From Rhodobacterales bacterium LSUCC0387 (GTDB lineage: Bacteria; Pseudomonadota; Alphaproteobacteria; Rhodobacterales; Rhodobacteraceae): a stretch of 64,000 bases of DNA. The notes under the pieces were generated by a model. That model was not told the origin of the DNA, made no database searches, and worked only from the letters and a program-made list of their open reading frames with translations. Each line of letters starts with the position of its first letter. The first letter of the stretch is position 1. The DNA lies in the NCBI GenBank assembly GCA_015689775.1, contig WVSR01000001.1, positions 1,489,501 to 1,553,500 on the forward strand. Direction: 5' to 3'. Both the position numbers and the translations under genes were made by a program. Below, one piece after another: positions 27,004 to 35,722 of this stretch.

Positions 27004-27029
27004 TGACTATGCGTTCAAAGCTACTTCTT

Positions 27030-27045
27030 TTGCAACCGCTTGCAA
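27030..27045. promoter_or_regulatory. LacI-type operator TTGCAACCGCTTGCAA
   Basis: The arms TTGCAA and TTGCAA around CCGC form the classic LacI-family operator (consensus TTGCAANCGNTTGCAA), 24 bases upstream of the ATG at 27069. The likely partner is the LacI regulator at 30226-31233, whose gene is convergent with the end of the operon this site would control. Confidence 0.55.
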
Positions 27046-27068
27046 GTGCATTTCACGAGGGGGCCGCC

Positions 27069-28172
27069 ATGTCAGAAATTGGGATTGGAATTATCGGAGG
27101 CGGCTATATGGGCAAGGCCCATGCCGTGGCCATGTCCGCCGTTGGTGCTGTGTTTAACACCACATTGCGGCCCCGTTTGGAAATGGTCTGCGCGAGCAGC
27201 ACAAAAAGCGCAGAAACCTATCGCGCCGCATATGGTTTTGCCCGCGCGACCGATGATTGGCGCGTGTTGGTCAATGATCCAAAGGTGGAGGCCATTATCA
27301 TCGCCTCGCCGCAAATCACACATCACGACATCGCGCTTGCGGCATTCGCGGCGAAAAAACCTGTTTTATGCGAAAAACCCCTTGGCGCTTCTTTAGCGGA
27401 AAGTCAGGCTATGGTCGCCGCGGCAGAGGCCGCAGGTGTCGCCAATATGGTTGGCTTCAACTATATCCGCACCCCTGCCAGCCAATATGCCCGCGCGCTG
27501 ATTGCACAGGGGGCAATTGGCCAAATCACATGGTTTCGCGGCGAACATACCGAGGATTTTTTGGCCGATTCAAACCTGCCCGCAAATTGGCGCACATCGG
27601 GAATGGCGAATGGCACAATGGGAGATCTGGCCCCGCATATCATCAACGCAAGCCTTGCGCTGATGGGGCCTATTGCATCGGTCATGGGGGTTTATGAAAC
27701 CGTCCACAAATCACGGCCCGAGGGCGTGGTGACAAATGACGATCATGCGCAGTTCATGTGTCGCTTTGAAAACGGGGCCATGGGGCAAATCTATGCTTCG
27801 CGCATCGCAACTGGCCGCAAAATGGGCTATGCTTACGAAATCACAGGCACCAAAGGCGCCATTCGATTTGATCAGGAAGATCAAAACGCGCTCTGGCTCT
27901 ATGAGATGACAGGGCCAGAGGCCACGCGCGGCTATCGCAAGATTTTAACGGGGCCTGCGCATCCCGATTATCTGCCCTTTTGCCAAGGGCCAGGTCATGG
28001 GACGGGCTATCAAGACCAAATCATCATCGAAGCCCGTGATTTTCTGCGCGCGATTGAAACGGGCGAGGCGATTTGGCCCACCTTCCGCGATGGTCACGAT
28101 GTGAACCGCGTGATTGCTGCCGTAATCGCCTCAAGCGATCAAGGCGCGTGGTGCGATATTTCATCTGTTTAA
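27069..28172 (+). CDS. Gfo/Idh/MocA family dehydrogenase
   Basis: A 367-aa NAD(P)-dependent dehydrogenase: GIGIIGGGYMGKAH (Rossmann), CEKPLG (EKP motif) and DLAPHIIN in the substrate half. ATG 27069 with GAGGGGG upstream is clearly better than the frame opening at 26982. It heads a plus-strand operon with an IolE-like TIM barrel and a third Gfo/Idh enzyme. By family and context it oxidises an inositol isomer or related cyclitol or sugar (myo-, scyllo- or chiro-inositol, possibly L-glucose as in some Paracoccus enzymes). Confidence 0.86.
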   Translation: MSEIGIGIIGGGYMGKAHAVAMSAVGAVFNTTLRPRLEMVCASSTKSAETYRAAYGFARATDDWRVLVNDPKVEAIIIASPQITHHDIALAAFAAKKPVLCEKPLGASLAESQAMVAAAEAAGVANMVGFNYIRTPASQYARALIAQGAIGQITWFRGEHTEDFLADSNLPANWRTSGMANGTMGDLAPHIINASLALMGPIASVMGVYETVHKSRPEGVVTNDDHAQFMCRFENGAMGQIYASRIATGRKMGYAYEITGTKGAIRFDQEDQNALWLYEMTGPEATRGYRKILTGPAHPDYLPFCQGPGHGTGYQDQIIIEARDFLRAIETGEAIWPTFRDGHDVNRVIAAVIASSDQGAWCDISSV

Positions 28173-28190
28173 ACGAGGGCATAACCCATT

Positions 28191-29081
28191 ATGACAATCG
28201 AAATCGGCAATGCGCCCTGCTCTTGGGGTGTTGAATTTGCAAATGACCCCCGCAATCCAACATGGCGCAAAGTCCTGCAGGATTGCGCCGAGGCGGGCTA
28301 TCGCGGGATTGAACTGGGGCCTGTTGGCTTTATGCCCGAAGATCCCACAATTTTGGGCGAGGCGCTGGATGAATTTGGCCTCACCTTGATTGGCGGCGTG
28401 ATTTTCCGTCCATATCATGACCCTGACGCATGGGAAGATGTGCTCGATGCCACGCATCGCACCGCCCGCGCCCTCAAGGCACATGGGGCCAAGCATCTGG
28501 TGATTATCGACAGTATCTCACCGCGCCGCGCCCCTACTGCGGGCCGCGCTGATGAGGCGGTGCAGATGGATAAGGCCGAATGGACTGGTTTTCGCGACCG
28601 CATCGTAGAAAGCGCGCGGATTGGCGCCGAAGACTATGGCCTAACGGTTGGCATCCACGCTCATGCAGCTGGATTTATGGATTTTGAACCTGAATTGATC
28701 CGCCTGCTTGATGAGGTTGATGAGGGCCTTTTGAAAATCTGCTTTGACACGGGCCATCACTCCTATGCGGGGTTTGATCCTGTGGCCTTCATGCAAAAAT
28801 ATGTCAGTCGCATTTCCTATATGCATTTCAAGGATATAGACCCCAAGGTTAAGGCGGATGTGATTGCCAATCGCACAGGGTTTTATGAGGCCTGCGGACA
28901 GGGGATTTTCTGCAACCTTGGCCAAGGCGATGTAGATTTTGAGGCGGTGCGCAAGGTTCTTTTGGATGCAAATTTTGAAGGCTGGTGCACAGTCGAGCAA
29001 GATTGCGACCCAACCCTAGATGTGCGCCCCATTGATGACGCACGCGCCAACCGCGCCTATCTGCAATCCATTGGTTTTTAA
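28191..29081 (+). CDS. IolE/MocC-like TIM-barrel protein
   Basis: A 296-aa xylose-isomerase-like TIM barrel. Its start (IEIGNAPCSWGVEF) is typical of the MocC/IolE-like branch, and FDTGHHSYAG and MHFKDID carry likely metal ligands. It could be an inosose dehydratase or isomerase acting on the product of a flanking dehydrogenase. It differs clearly from the canonical IolE at 13319. The start ATG is 18 bases after the previous stop. Confidence 0.84.
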   Translation: MTIEIGNAPCSWGVEFANDPRNPTWRKVLQDCAEAGYRGIELGPVGFMPEDPTILGEALDEFGLTLIGGVIFRPYHDPDAWEDVLDATHRTARALKAHGAKHLVIIDSISPRRAPTAGRADEAVQMDKAEWTGFRDRIVESARIGAEDYGLTVGIHAHAAGFMDFEPELIRLLDEVDEGLLKICFDTGHHSYAGFDPVAFMQKYVSRISYMHFKDIDPKVKADVIANRTGFYEACGQGIFCNLGQGDVDFEAVRKVLLDANFEGWCTVEQDCDPTLDVRPIDDARANRAYLQSIGF

Positions 29082-29099
29082 GCGAAAAGAGATCAAATC

Positions 29100-30236
29100 A
29101 TGACAAAACTGAAATGGGGTCTTATCGGTGGTGGCGAAGGCAGCCAGATCGGCCCTGCACATCGCTTAGGCGCACAGGCGGACGGGTATTTTGACTTTGT
29201 GGCAGGCGCTTTGGATCACCGCGCAGATGTGGGTCGCGCCTATGCACAGCGTCTGGGAATTGCCGCTGATCGCGCCTATGGCGATTGGCACGAGATGTTG
29301 GCAGGGGAAAGCGCCCGCGAGGATCGCGTTGATCTTGTGACTGTGGCCACGCCAAATTCCACGCATTTTGAAATCACCAAAGCCTTTCTTGAGGCAGGTT
29401 TCAACGTTCTTTGCGAAAAGCCCATGACGGTGACAGTCGAAGAAGGCGAAGAAATCATAAAAATCGCCCGCGCGACTGGCCGTATTTGCGCGGTGAATTA
29501 TTGCTATTCCGCCTATCCGATGATCCGTCAGGCGCGCGCCATGGTGCGCGCGGGCGAATTGGGCAACATTCGATTGGTCGTCACCAATTTCAGTCATGGC
29601 CATCACGGCGATGCGGAAGATGCCGATAACCCACGGGTGCGGTGGCGCTATGACCCTGCGATGGCGGGTGTTTCTGGGCAGTTTGCTGATTGTGGGATCC
29701 ATGCGCTGCATATGGCAGGGTTTATTTGTGATGATCACGTCACCACATTGTCCGCTGACTTCGCCTCAACAATTTCATCGCGCGTGCTGGAAGATGACGC
29801 GATGGTGAATTTCCGAATGTCCAAGGGCACTGTCGGGCGGCTCTGGACATCTTCGGTTGCGATTGGCCGCCAACACGGGTTCGACATTCAGGTCTTTGGC
29901 GAAAAAGGTGGGTTAAGATGGGCGTCAGAGCAGCCCAATCAATTGATCTATACCCGCACAGGCGGGCGCACGGAGATCATCGAAAAGGGCGAAGGGGGCT
30001 TGCATGACGAGGCCACCCGCCTCAGCCGTGTCGCCATTGCACATCCCGAAGGGTTTCCCTTGGCTGTGGCCAATATTTACTGCGATCTGGCCGATGCCAT
30101 TCGCGGTCAGGCCCGTGATGGGTTGCCAACGGCAGAAGATGGATGTCGCTCGCTGGCGGCTGTTTATGCGGCGGTGGCCTCAGCCAAGGATCACGGCGCG
30201 TGGCAGGAGGCCCGCCCGCCCATGTTCAGGGGTTAA
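29100..30236 (+). CDS. Gfo/Idh/MocA family dehydrogenase
   Basis: A 378-aa dehydrogenase with a slightly different nucleotide motif (GLIGGGEGSQIGPAH) and the EKP motif in CEKPMT. The GGEGSQIG form marks a separate subgroup from the two other Gfo/Idh proteins in this window. Third gene of its operon, 18 bases after the IolE-like gene. Its 3' end overlaps the convergent LacI gene by 11 bases. Substrate probably an inositol or keto-inositol, unproven. Confidence 0.85.
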   Translation: MTKLKWGLIGGGEGSQIGPAHRLGAQADGYFDFVAGALDHRADVGRAYAQRLGIAADRAYGDWHEMLAGESAREDRVDLVTVATPNSTHFEITKAFLEAGFNVLCEKPMTVTVEEGEEIIKIARATGRICAVNYCYSAYPMIRQARAMVRAGELGNIRLVVTNFSHGHHGDAEDADNPRVRWRYDPAMAGVSGQFADCGIHALHMAGFICDDHVTTLSADFASTISSRVLEDDAMVNFRMSKGTVGRLWTSSVAIGRQHGFDIQVFGEKGGLRWASEQPNQLIYTRTGGRTEIIEKGEGGLHDEATRLSRVAIAHPEGFPLAVANIYCDLADAIRGQARDGLPTAEDGCRSLAAVYAAVASAKDHGAWQEARPPMFRG

Positions 30237-31233
30237 GCGCACGCAAACTTGCGCGTTCTACCAAATGACAGGGAAACATCTGTGCCTCAGCCTGCGGGCT
30301 GGGGTATTCACTCAGGCGCACGACAAGCGACAGCGCCGCCCCCACAATCGCCTCAATCGGCTGCGCAATCGTAGTGAGGCGAATATTAGGCCACGCGGCC
30401 ATTGCCATATCATTCAGCCCCAATATGCCAATATCATCAGGGCAGCGTAGACCTGCCGCGCCAATCGCGGCCATGGCGCCTATGGATAGAATATCATCGC
30501 CACAAAAATAAACCTCGGCAGGCCCCACTGACAGTTCGGCGGACATCGCCGCCTGCCCCGCCTCGAACCGATAGGCGGGCACAAAGCACGCGCGGCAGCT
30601 AAGCCCTGCCTCTGCAAGGGCCGCGCGGAAACCCGCCAAACGATCTTGGGTTGAGGTGGCCCCTTCTGGCCCACCCAGAAACCCGATCTCGCGATAGCCG
30701 CGTGCGATTAATGTCTCGCCCGCCAAACGGCCTGCAGCGTGGTTATCAATGCCCACAACATTGACCCGCGCCTGCGGATCATGGCGACCAAAGGCGTGAA
30801 CCACAGGAACGCCCTCTTCATAGAATTGCTCGACCAAACCAGCGGGCAAGGTGGATGAGGCCACCACCACCCCATCGACCGAATATTGCCGCAGCATTGC
30901 TGCGGCTTGTTCAATATCGCTCACATCGCTGAGATTAACCAAAAGTGGCCGCAATCCCATCTGCTGCAAGCCACGGGTGAACTGATCGAAAATCTCGAGA
31001 AAGACGGGGTTCTGGAAATTATTCGCAACCAAGCCGATCAGCTTACTGCGTCCAGTGGTCAGGGATGAGGCCAAGGCGTTCGGGCGATAGCCAAGGGCAG
31101 CAGCGGCGGCCTCGACCCGCGCGCGCATCGCAGGCGAAACAGATGCACCATCGGTAAAGGCGCGCGACACGGCAGAGGGTGAAACCCCCGCCTTTGCCGC
31201 AACATCCCTAAGCGTGATTTTCGCCTTGCGCAT
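30226..31233 (-). CDS. LacI family transcriptional regulator
   Basis: A 335-aa repressor with an N-terminal LacI HTH (ITLRDVAAKAGVSPSAVSRAF, about 6-26), a hinge region (RPNALASSLTTGRSKLIGL) and a periplasmic-binding-like sensor domain. ATG 31233 chosen over the TTG at 31236. It is the last gene of the minus-strand operon UgpC-type ATPase, mutarotase, ribokinase, lacI, 69 bases after the ribokinase. It could act on the operator at 27030 and on its own transport operon. Confidence 0.9.
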   Translation of the reverse strand: MRKAKITLRDVAAKAGVSPSAVSRAFTDGASVSPAMRARVEAAAAALGYRPNALASSLTTGRSKLIGLVANNFQNPVFLEIFDQFTRGLQQMGLRPLLVNLSDVSDIEQAAAMLRQYSVDGVVVASSTLPAGLVEQFYEEGVPVVHAFGRHDPQARVNVVGIDNHAAGRLAGETLIARGYREIGFLGGPEGATSTQDRLAGFRAALAEAGLSCRACFVPAYRFEAGQAAMSAELSVGPAEVYFCGDDILSIGAMAAIGAAGLRCPDDIGILGLNDMAMAAWPNIRLTTIAQPIEAIVGAALSLVVRLSEYPSPQAEAQMFPCHLVERASLRALNP

Positions 31234-31302
31234 CAAACCCGTCCCATCTCCGCATTTGACTATGACCCAGAGCGGGGAAGCGCGGCAATCACAAAGCGCG
31301 AC

Positions 31303-32223
31303 TTACGAGGACACGACCGCCTCAATCTCGGGGCGGGTTGGCATTGCCGGCGCCGTGCCTTGGCGGGTGACAGACAGGCTTGCGGTCGCGCAAGCAAAGC
31401 GCAACGCGGCCTCAATCCTCTGCCCTTCGGCAAGCGCCACAGCAAAGCCGCCATTGAACGCATCCCCCGCGCCCGTTGTCTCGACCACCGCGCCGCAATT
31501 AAAGGCGGGTTGGTGCAGGGTTTGCTGCCCATCATGGTAAAGGGCGCCTTGCTCACCCAAGGTGATCACCGCCGCCTTGGCACCAAGATTAAGCAGTTTT
31601 TGCGCGGCCAATTGCGCGCTTTCAGGGGTGGTCACCTTTACCCCTGTCAACTGCTCCGCCTCAATTTCATTGGGCGTCACATAATCACAAAGGCCCAAGA
31701 TATCCCGCCCCAATTCTTGCGCAGGTGCGGGGTTTAAGATCGTAAGCGCCCCTGCGGATTTCGCCATGCTCAACCCATGTTTTGCGGCGGACAAGGGTTG
31801 TTCCAATTGGGTCATGAAAACCCTTGCCGCGTTGATGACGCCGGCGCACGCCTCAAGATCAGCAACCGCAATCTCTGCCGCCGCACCGGGGCTGACGATA
31901 ATCGCGTTATTGCCGCTGCCCTCTTCGATAAAGATGTACGCAGCTCCAGTGTAACTTTCGGGATGGTGGCTGACATGGGGGGTCACGCCGCACTCGACCC
32001 AAAGATCAAGAGCCATCTTGGCAAAATCATCTTGGCCAAGCCGCGTGATCATATGCACGTCCCCGCCTGCCTTGGCCGCCGCGACCGATTGATTCGACCC
32101 TTTGCCACCTGGCCCCAACACAAAACGCGACCCAATCAGCGTCTCGCCCATCACGGGCTGACGCGGCGCGGTATAGGCAGTATCTGCCACAAACACGCCC
32201 AAAATCACAATCGCCTTAGACAT
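31303..32223 (-). CDS. Ribokinase family sugar kinase
   Basis: A 306-aa PfkB-family kinase closest to ribokinases: GGKGSNQSVAAAKAGG (substrate lid) near residue 38 and catalytic TGAGDAFNGG near residue 250. It phosphorylates a sugar (D-ribose or another pentose or hexose). RBS AGGGGAAATGG precedes the ATG. It lies nine bases after a RbsD/FucU mutarotase gene, a natural pair in which the mutarotase supplies the right anomer. Confidence 0.88.
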   Translation of the reverse strand: MSKAIVILGVFVADTAYTAPRQPVMGETLIGSRFVLGPGGKGSNQSVAAAKAGGDVHMITRLGQDDFAKMALDLWVECGVTPHVSHHPESYTGAAYIFIEEGSGNNAIIVSPGAAAEIAVADLEACAGVINAARVFMTQLEQPLSAAKHGLSMAKSAGALTILNPAPAQELGRDILGLCDYVTPNEIEAEQLTGVKVTTPESAQLAAQKLLNLGAKAAVITLGEQGALYHDGQQTLHQPAFNCGAVVETTGAGDAFNGGFAVALAEGQRIEAALRFACATASLSVTRQGTAPAMPTRPEIEAVVSS

Positions 32224-32232
32224 CCATTTCCC

Positions 32233-32685
32233 CTATGCGTCAGGGCCAATCACGCCTTTGCGCAACATGAAGCAGCCATAAAAGCGCCGCTCGCCCGTTT
32301 GGATTACAGCATAGCTTCGCCGCGCCATATCATAAAAGGCAAATCGCTCAATGCTGATCATGGGCCGCTCCGCCGCCTCGGCGGCGTTGATTTTTTGCTG
32401 CACCTCGGTTTGAACGGCGGGGACGGTGTCGGGCTCGCCCACGATTTCCATACGGCCTGCAAAATCATCAACAAATGTATCAAGGGGCATAACCGAAAGA
32501 ACCGCCTCGATCGCCTCAGCAGCGGTGAGGTTATCCATGCGCAAAAGATTGCCGTAAACCGTAGCGCGGGCAACCGAGTCAGATGGAAAATTCGTGTCGG
32601 CAATGATCAGCACATCGCCATGCCCCATCATGCGCAGAACATGCAAAACATCCGCATTGAGCCTTGGATCAATTCCTTTCAGCAT
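32233..32685 (-). CDS. RbsD/FucU family sugar mutarotase
   Basis: A 150-aa protein that starts MLKGIDPRLNADVLHVL and contains MGHGDVLIIADTNFP, the catalytic His/Asp region of the family, which interconverts sugar anomers or pyranose and furanose forms. It is closer to FucU than to RbsD by its start. GGGAGG is well placed before the ATG. A paralogue of similar length is at 37823. Both flank the same transporter, suggesting a sugar needing anomer conversion after uptake. Confidence 0.88.
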   Translation of the reverse strand: MLKGIDPRLNADVLHVLRMMGHGDVLIIADTNFPSDSVARATVYGNLLRMDNLTAAEAIEAVLSVMPLDTFVDDFAGRMEIVGEPDTVPAVQTEVQQKINAAEAAERPMISIERFAFYDMARRSYAVIQTGERRFYGCFMLRKGVIGPDA

Positions 32686-32715
32686 GATACCTCCCTTTTT
32701 CTCGAATAATGATGA

Positions 32716-33780
32716 TCACACGCGTTCTTTGGTAGATTTATCGAAAATATGCAGTTGATCGGGATCAGCCGTCATCGTGATCGCTTGACCCACCTTGAAA
32801 TCGCGCCGCTCGCGCGAGATCAGTGTAAAATCCTGCCCTGTGGTATCGCGCAGCATCACATGGGTCTCTGAACCTGTTGGCTCGATCACTGAAATCGTTC
32901 CAGAAATCCCCTTATCCGCGATTTGCAATGCCTCCGGGCGGATTCCGATGATGACCTCTTGGCTTTCGGTAACGCCCGTCCCTTTTGGCAAGGCAACCAC
33001 CGCATTACTGATCTGCGCCGCCAGAGATCGCCCAGATTTGACTACCTGCCCTTCAAAGAAATTCATCGAAGGGCTGCCAATAAAGCCCGCAACAAAGACG
33101 TTGCGCGGTCGGTCGTACAGCTCAAGTGGGGTGCCTATTTGTTCGATATAGCCGCCCTGCATGACCACAATCTTATCGGCCATAGTCATCGCTTCGATTT
33201 GGTCGTGGGTCACATAAACGGTGGTTGTTTGTAGCCTTTGGTGCAATTCCCGAATTTCGGTGCGCATTTGCACGCGCAATTTCGCATCAAGGTTTGAAAG
33301 TGGCTCATCAAACAAAAACACCTGCGGATCACGGACGATTGCGCGCCCCATAGCAACGCGCTGGCGCTGCCCGCCTGATAATGCACGGGGATAGCGATCA
33401 AGGTAGGGGGTCAGACCCAAAATCTCGGCCGCGTGATCGACGCGGCTGTTGACCTCGGCCTTATCCATGCCGCGCATCCGCAGCGAAAAGGCCATATTCG
33501 CACGCACTGTCTTGTGAGGATAAAGTGCATAATTTTGGAACACCATAGCAATATCGCGCTCAGCCGGTGGCAAATTATTCACAATACGATCACCAATTTG
33601 GACTGTACCACCCGTTATACCCTCAAGACCTGCGATCATACGCAAAAGAGTTGATTTACCACAACCAGACGGGCCAACTAAAACAACAAACTCACCGTGT
33701 TCGATGTCAAAATCCAAACCATGCAAAACCATTACATCACTGTAGGACTTTATCAGCGATCGTATTTCTAACCCTGCCAT
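32716..33780 (-). CDS. Carbohydrate ABC transporter ATP-binding protein (UgpC/MalK type)
   Basis: A CUT1-class ATPase of about 354 aa: Walker A GPSGCGKST, signature LSGGQRQRVAMGRA, Walker B LFDEPLSNLDA, switch VTHDQ, and a C-terminal TOBE-like domain. It should energise the binding protein and two permeases encoded divergently at 33991-37823. An ATG at 33786 is also possible, but AAGGA is only two bases from it and eight from ATG 33780. Promoter elements and the GntR-type dyad lie at 33848-33876. Confidence 0.9.
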   Translation of the reverse strand: MAGLEIRSLIKSYSDVMVLHGLDFDIEHGEFVVLVGPSGCGKSTLLRMIAGLEGITGGTVQIGDRIVNNLPPAERDIAMVFQNYALYPHKTVRANMAFSLRMRGMDKAEVNSRVDHAAEILGLTPYLDRYPRALSGGQRQRVAMGRAIVRDPQVFLFDEPLSNLDAKLRVQMRTEIRELHQRLQTTTVYVTHDQIEAMTMADKIVVMQGGYIEQIGTPLELYDRPRNVFVAGFIGSPSMNFFEGQVVKSGRSLAAQISNAVVALPKGTGVTESQEVIIGIRPEALQIADKGISGTISVIEPTGSETHVMLRDTTGQDFTLISRERRDFKVGQAITMTADPDQLHIFDKSTKERV

Positions 33781-33847
33781 GCTCATATTCCTTAAGTCGG
33801 TCGGACTTTGACAACTAAATCGAAAGTCTTTCTCTGTCTATTCCAGA

Positions 33848-33876
33848 TGCATACTAACATGTTAGAATCTTGACAG
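33848..33876 (-). promoter_or_regulatory. Promoter with GntR-type operator CTAACATGTTAG
   Basis: The perfect 12-bp palindrome CTAACATGTTAG (33854-33865) occupies the spacer of a minus-strand promoter: -35 CTGTCA (33876-33871), 17 bases, -10 TATGCA (33853-33848), directing the ATPase operon. It is also 125 bases upstream of the divergent binding-protein gene. Near-identical dyads are at 42511 and 47067. A TTGACA at 33870-33875 could belong to the plus-strand promoter, but I see no well-spaced -10. Confidence 0.6.
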
Positions 33877-33990
33877 AATGATTGCTGGCTGGAAAGGTAA
33901 TATCGCTAGCAATTAAAAAATATTCAAACGTTAGACTCAGCTAGCGCCAAAACTTCATAAGTTGATCGAAGATATCTGGGAGGATAAATC

Positions 33991-35640
33991 GTGAAAGTTG
34001 AAATGTATAAAGCTATTATGGCTGCACAGATGAGCCGCCGTAATATGCTCAAAGGTGCAGCCAGCGTCGGCGCAATTGCCGCCGTGGGTGGCGCTGGTGC
34101 ATTGACAGCACCTAAAGTTGCGAACGCAGGAGGTCATGGTGACGTCCGCGCTCAAATTCTACAAATTCCGGGGGTAGGAATGGGCTCACCCACCGATGCA
34201 GACTGGCAGCGCGTTGGGGAGTTATGCCTTGGTCCGGTCCGAGAGAATGTTGCGGAAGGTGAGTTTGAAGGAGTTGAACTTACATTCCTTGGCCTCAACA
34301 ATCAAAACCTTCACAATTTCTTGTTCCGAGGCTTCTTAAAGCCATGGGAGGCTTACACTGGGGCCAAAATCAACTGGATCGACCTTGCACAGGCAGACTA
34401 TAACCCCCGCTTGCAGCAGGCTATTGCAACAGGCACTGTCGACTTCGATATTATCGAAATGGGCGCCCCGTTTGAGGGCGACACCGCAGGCAAAGGTCTG
34501 TTGGATGAAATGCCAGAATGGGTAAAAGACCAGATTGAGGCTGATGATTTAGTCGGTTATTTGCAGCCGCCAGTTGGAACTTGGGACGGCAAAACCTACC
34601 GTATCACTATTGACGGTGATTGCCATACTTTCTGCTATCGTAAGGATTACTTTGGCGATGGCGCAATTGGTGGGGCCGAAGTACCACGCACTTGGCAACA
34701 GGTTAACCAAGTGACCAAGGATTTGGTCGGCAAGACTGACCCGATGACTGGTCTGCCTGCGCATGGTTATCTTGATCCGCTGAAAGGGTGGGGTGGTTTT
34801 GGCTTCTACTTTATTGCCAACCGCGCAGCTGCCTATGCCAAGCACCCAAATGACCCAGCGTGGCTGTTTGATCCAGACACCATGGCCCCACGGGTGAACA
34901 ATCCAGCATGGGTTCAGGCCATCCAAGACGTGATGGATTTGATCGAGACACCAGGTGCATACCCTGCAGATCAGATCAATGCTGACCCAGGGACGACAGG
35001 CTTCCAGCAATTCTTGGCTGGCACAGGTTCGATGCTAATGTGGTGGGGTGATATCGGCTCCAACGCACGCACATCAGATACGTCCGTAGTCGGTGACGTT
35101 GTGGGCTTTGGCATTAATCCAGGCTCAGACCGGGTTTACAACTCGCAGACCGGTCAATGGGAAGACACCTATAACGAGGCGCCCAACATGGCCTATTTGG
35201 GCTGGGGCATCTATGTCACCAAAAACGTGCAGGGTGATGACCTTAAGCGTAAAGCTGCTTGGTCTGCGGCGGCACATCTTGGCGGCAAAGATATATCGTT
35301 GTGGATGTCCGCATATCCATCGGGCTTCCAGCCATATCGTAACTCGCACTTCCAATATGACGAATGGGAAGCAGCGGGCTATGACCGCGATTATGTTGAG
35401 GATTATCTGGGCTCGAACGCAGATAGCTACAACCACCCCAACGCGGCAATTGAACCGCGTATCCCTGGTATCTTCCAATACTACTCGGTGGCGGAAGATG
35501 AACTGGCCAAAGGGTTTGCTGGCCAATACGGATCGGCGCAAGAGACCGCCGATGCGATTGCCGCTGCCTGGGAAGGCATTACCGATCAAATCGGTAGAGA
35601 CACCCAAATCAGCCTCTATAGAGCATCTCTCGGGCTATAA
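33991..35640 (+). CDS. Extracellular carbohydrate-binding protein with Tat signal
   Basis: A large (549 aa) ABC substrate-binding protein. The N-terminus has a twin-arginine motif SRRNMLK (15-21) followed by a hydrophobic Ala-rich stretch ending near ANA, so it is probably exported folded by Tat. The size is typical of CUT1 binding proteins for larger sugars or polyols. The start is GTG with GGGAGG nine bases upstream. Its base composition is a little more A+T-rich than the flanking permeases. A strong hairpin terminator follows, so it should be made in excess over the permeases. Confidence 0.86.
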   Translation: MKVEMYKAIMAAQMSRRNMLKGAASVGAIAAVGGAGALTAPKVANAGGHGDVRAQILQIPGVGMGSPTDADWQRVGELCLGPVRENVAEGEFEGVELTFLGLNNQNLHNFLFRGFLKPWEAYTGAKINWIDLAQADYNPRLQQAIATGTVDFDIIEMGAPFEGDTAGKGLLDEMPEWVKDQIEADDLVGYLQPPVGTWDGKTYRITIDGDCHTFCYRKDYFGDGAIGGAEVPRTWQQVNQVTKDLVGKTDPMTGLPAHGYLDPLKGWGGFGFYFIANRAAAYAKHPNDPAWLFDPDTMAPRVNNPAWVQAIQDVMDLIETPGAYPADQINADPGTTGFQQFLAGTGSMLMWWGDIGSNARTSDTSVVGDVVGFGINPGSDRVYNSQTGQWEDTYNEAPNMAYLGWGIYVTKNVQGDDLKRKAAWSAAAHLGGKDISLWMSAYPSGFQPYRNSHFQYDEWEAAGYDRDYVEDYLGSNADSYNHPNAAIEPRIPGIFQYYSVAEDELAKGFAGQYGSAQETADAIAAAWEGITDQIGRDTQISLYRASLGL

Positions 35641-35654
35641 GGCCATAAATGCAC

Positions 35655-35690
35655 TGTGGCCGATCATTCAGGGTCGGCCACAAATTTTTT
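35655..35690 (+). terminator. Rho-independent (partial) terminator after binding-protein gene
   Basis: Stem TGTGGCCGA (35655-35663) / TCGGCCACA (35674-35682), 10-base loop, followed by AATTTTTT. It sits 15 bases after the stop of the binding-protein gene and before the two permease genes of the same operon, so it probably terminates part of the transcripts. Confidence 0.75.
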
Positions 35691-35722
35691 AATCCATTTA
35701 CAGAATAAATCGGGCGATAGGC

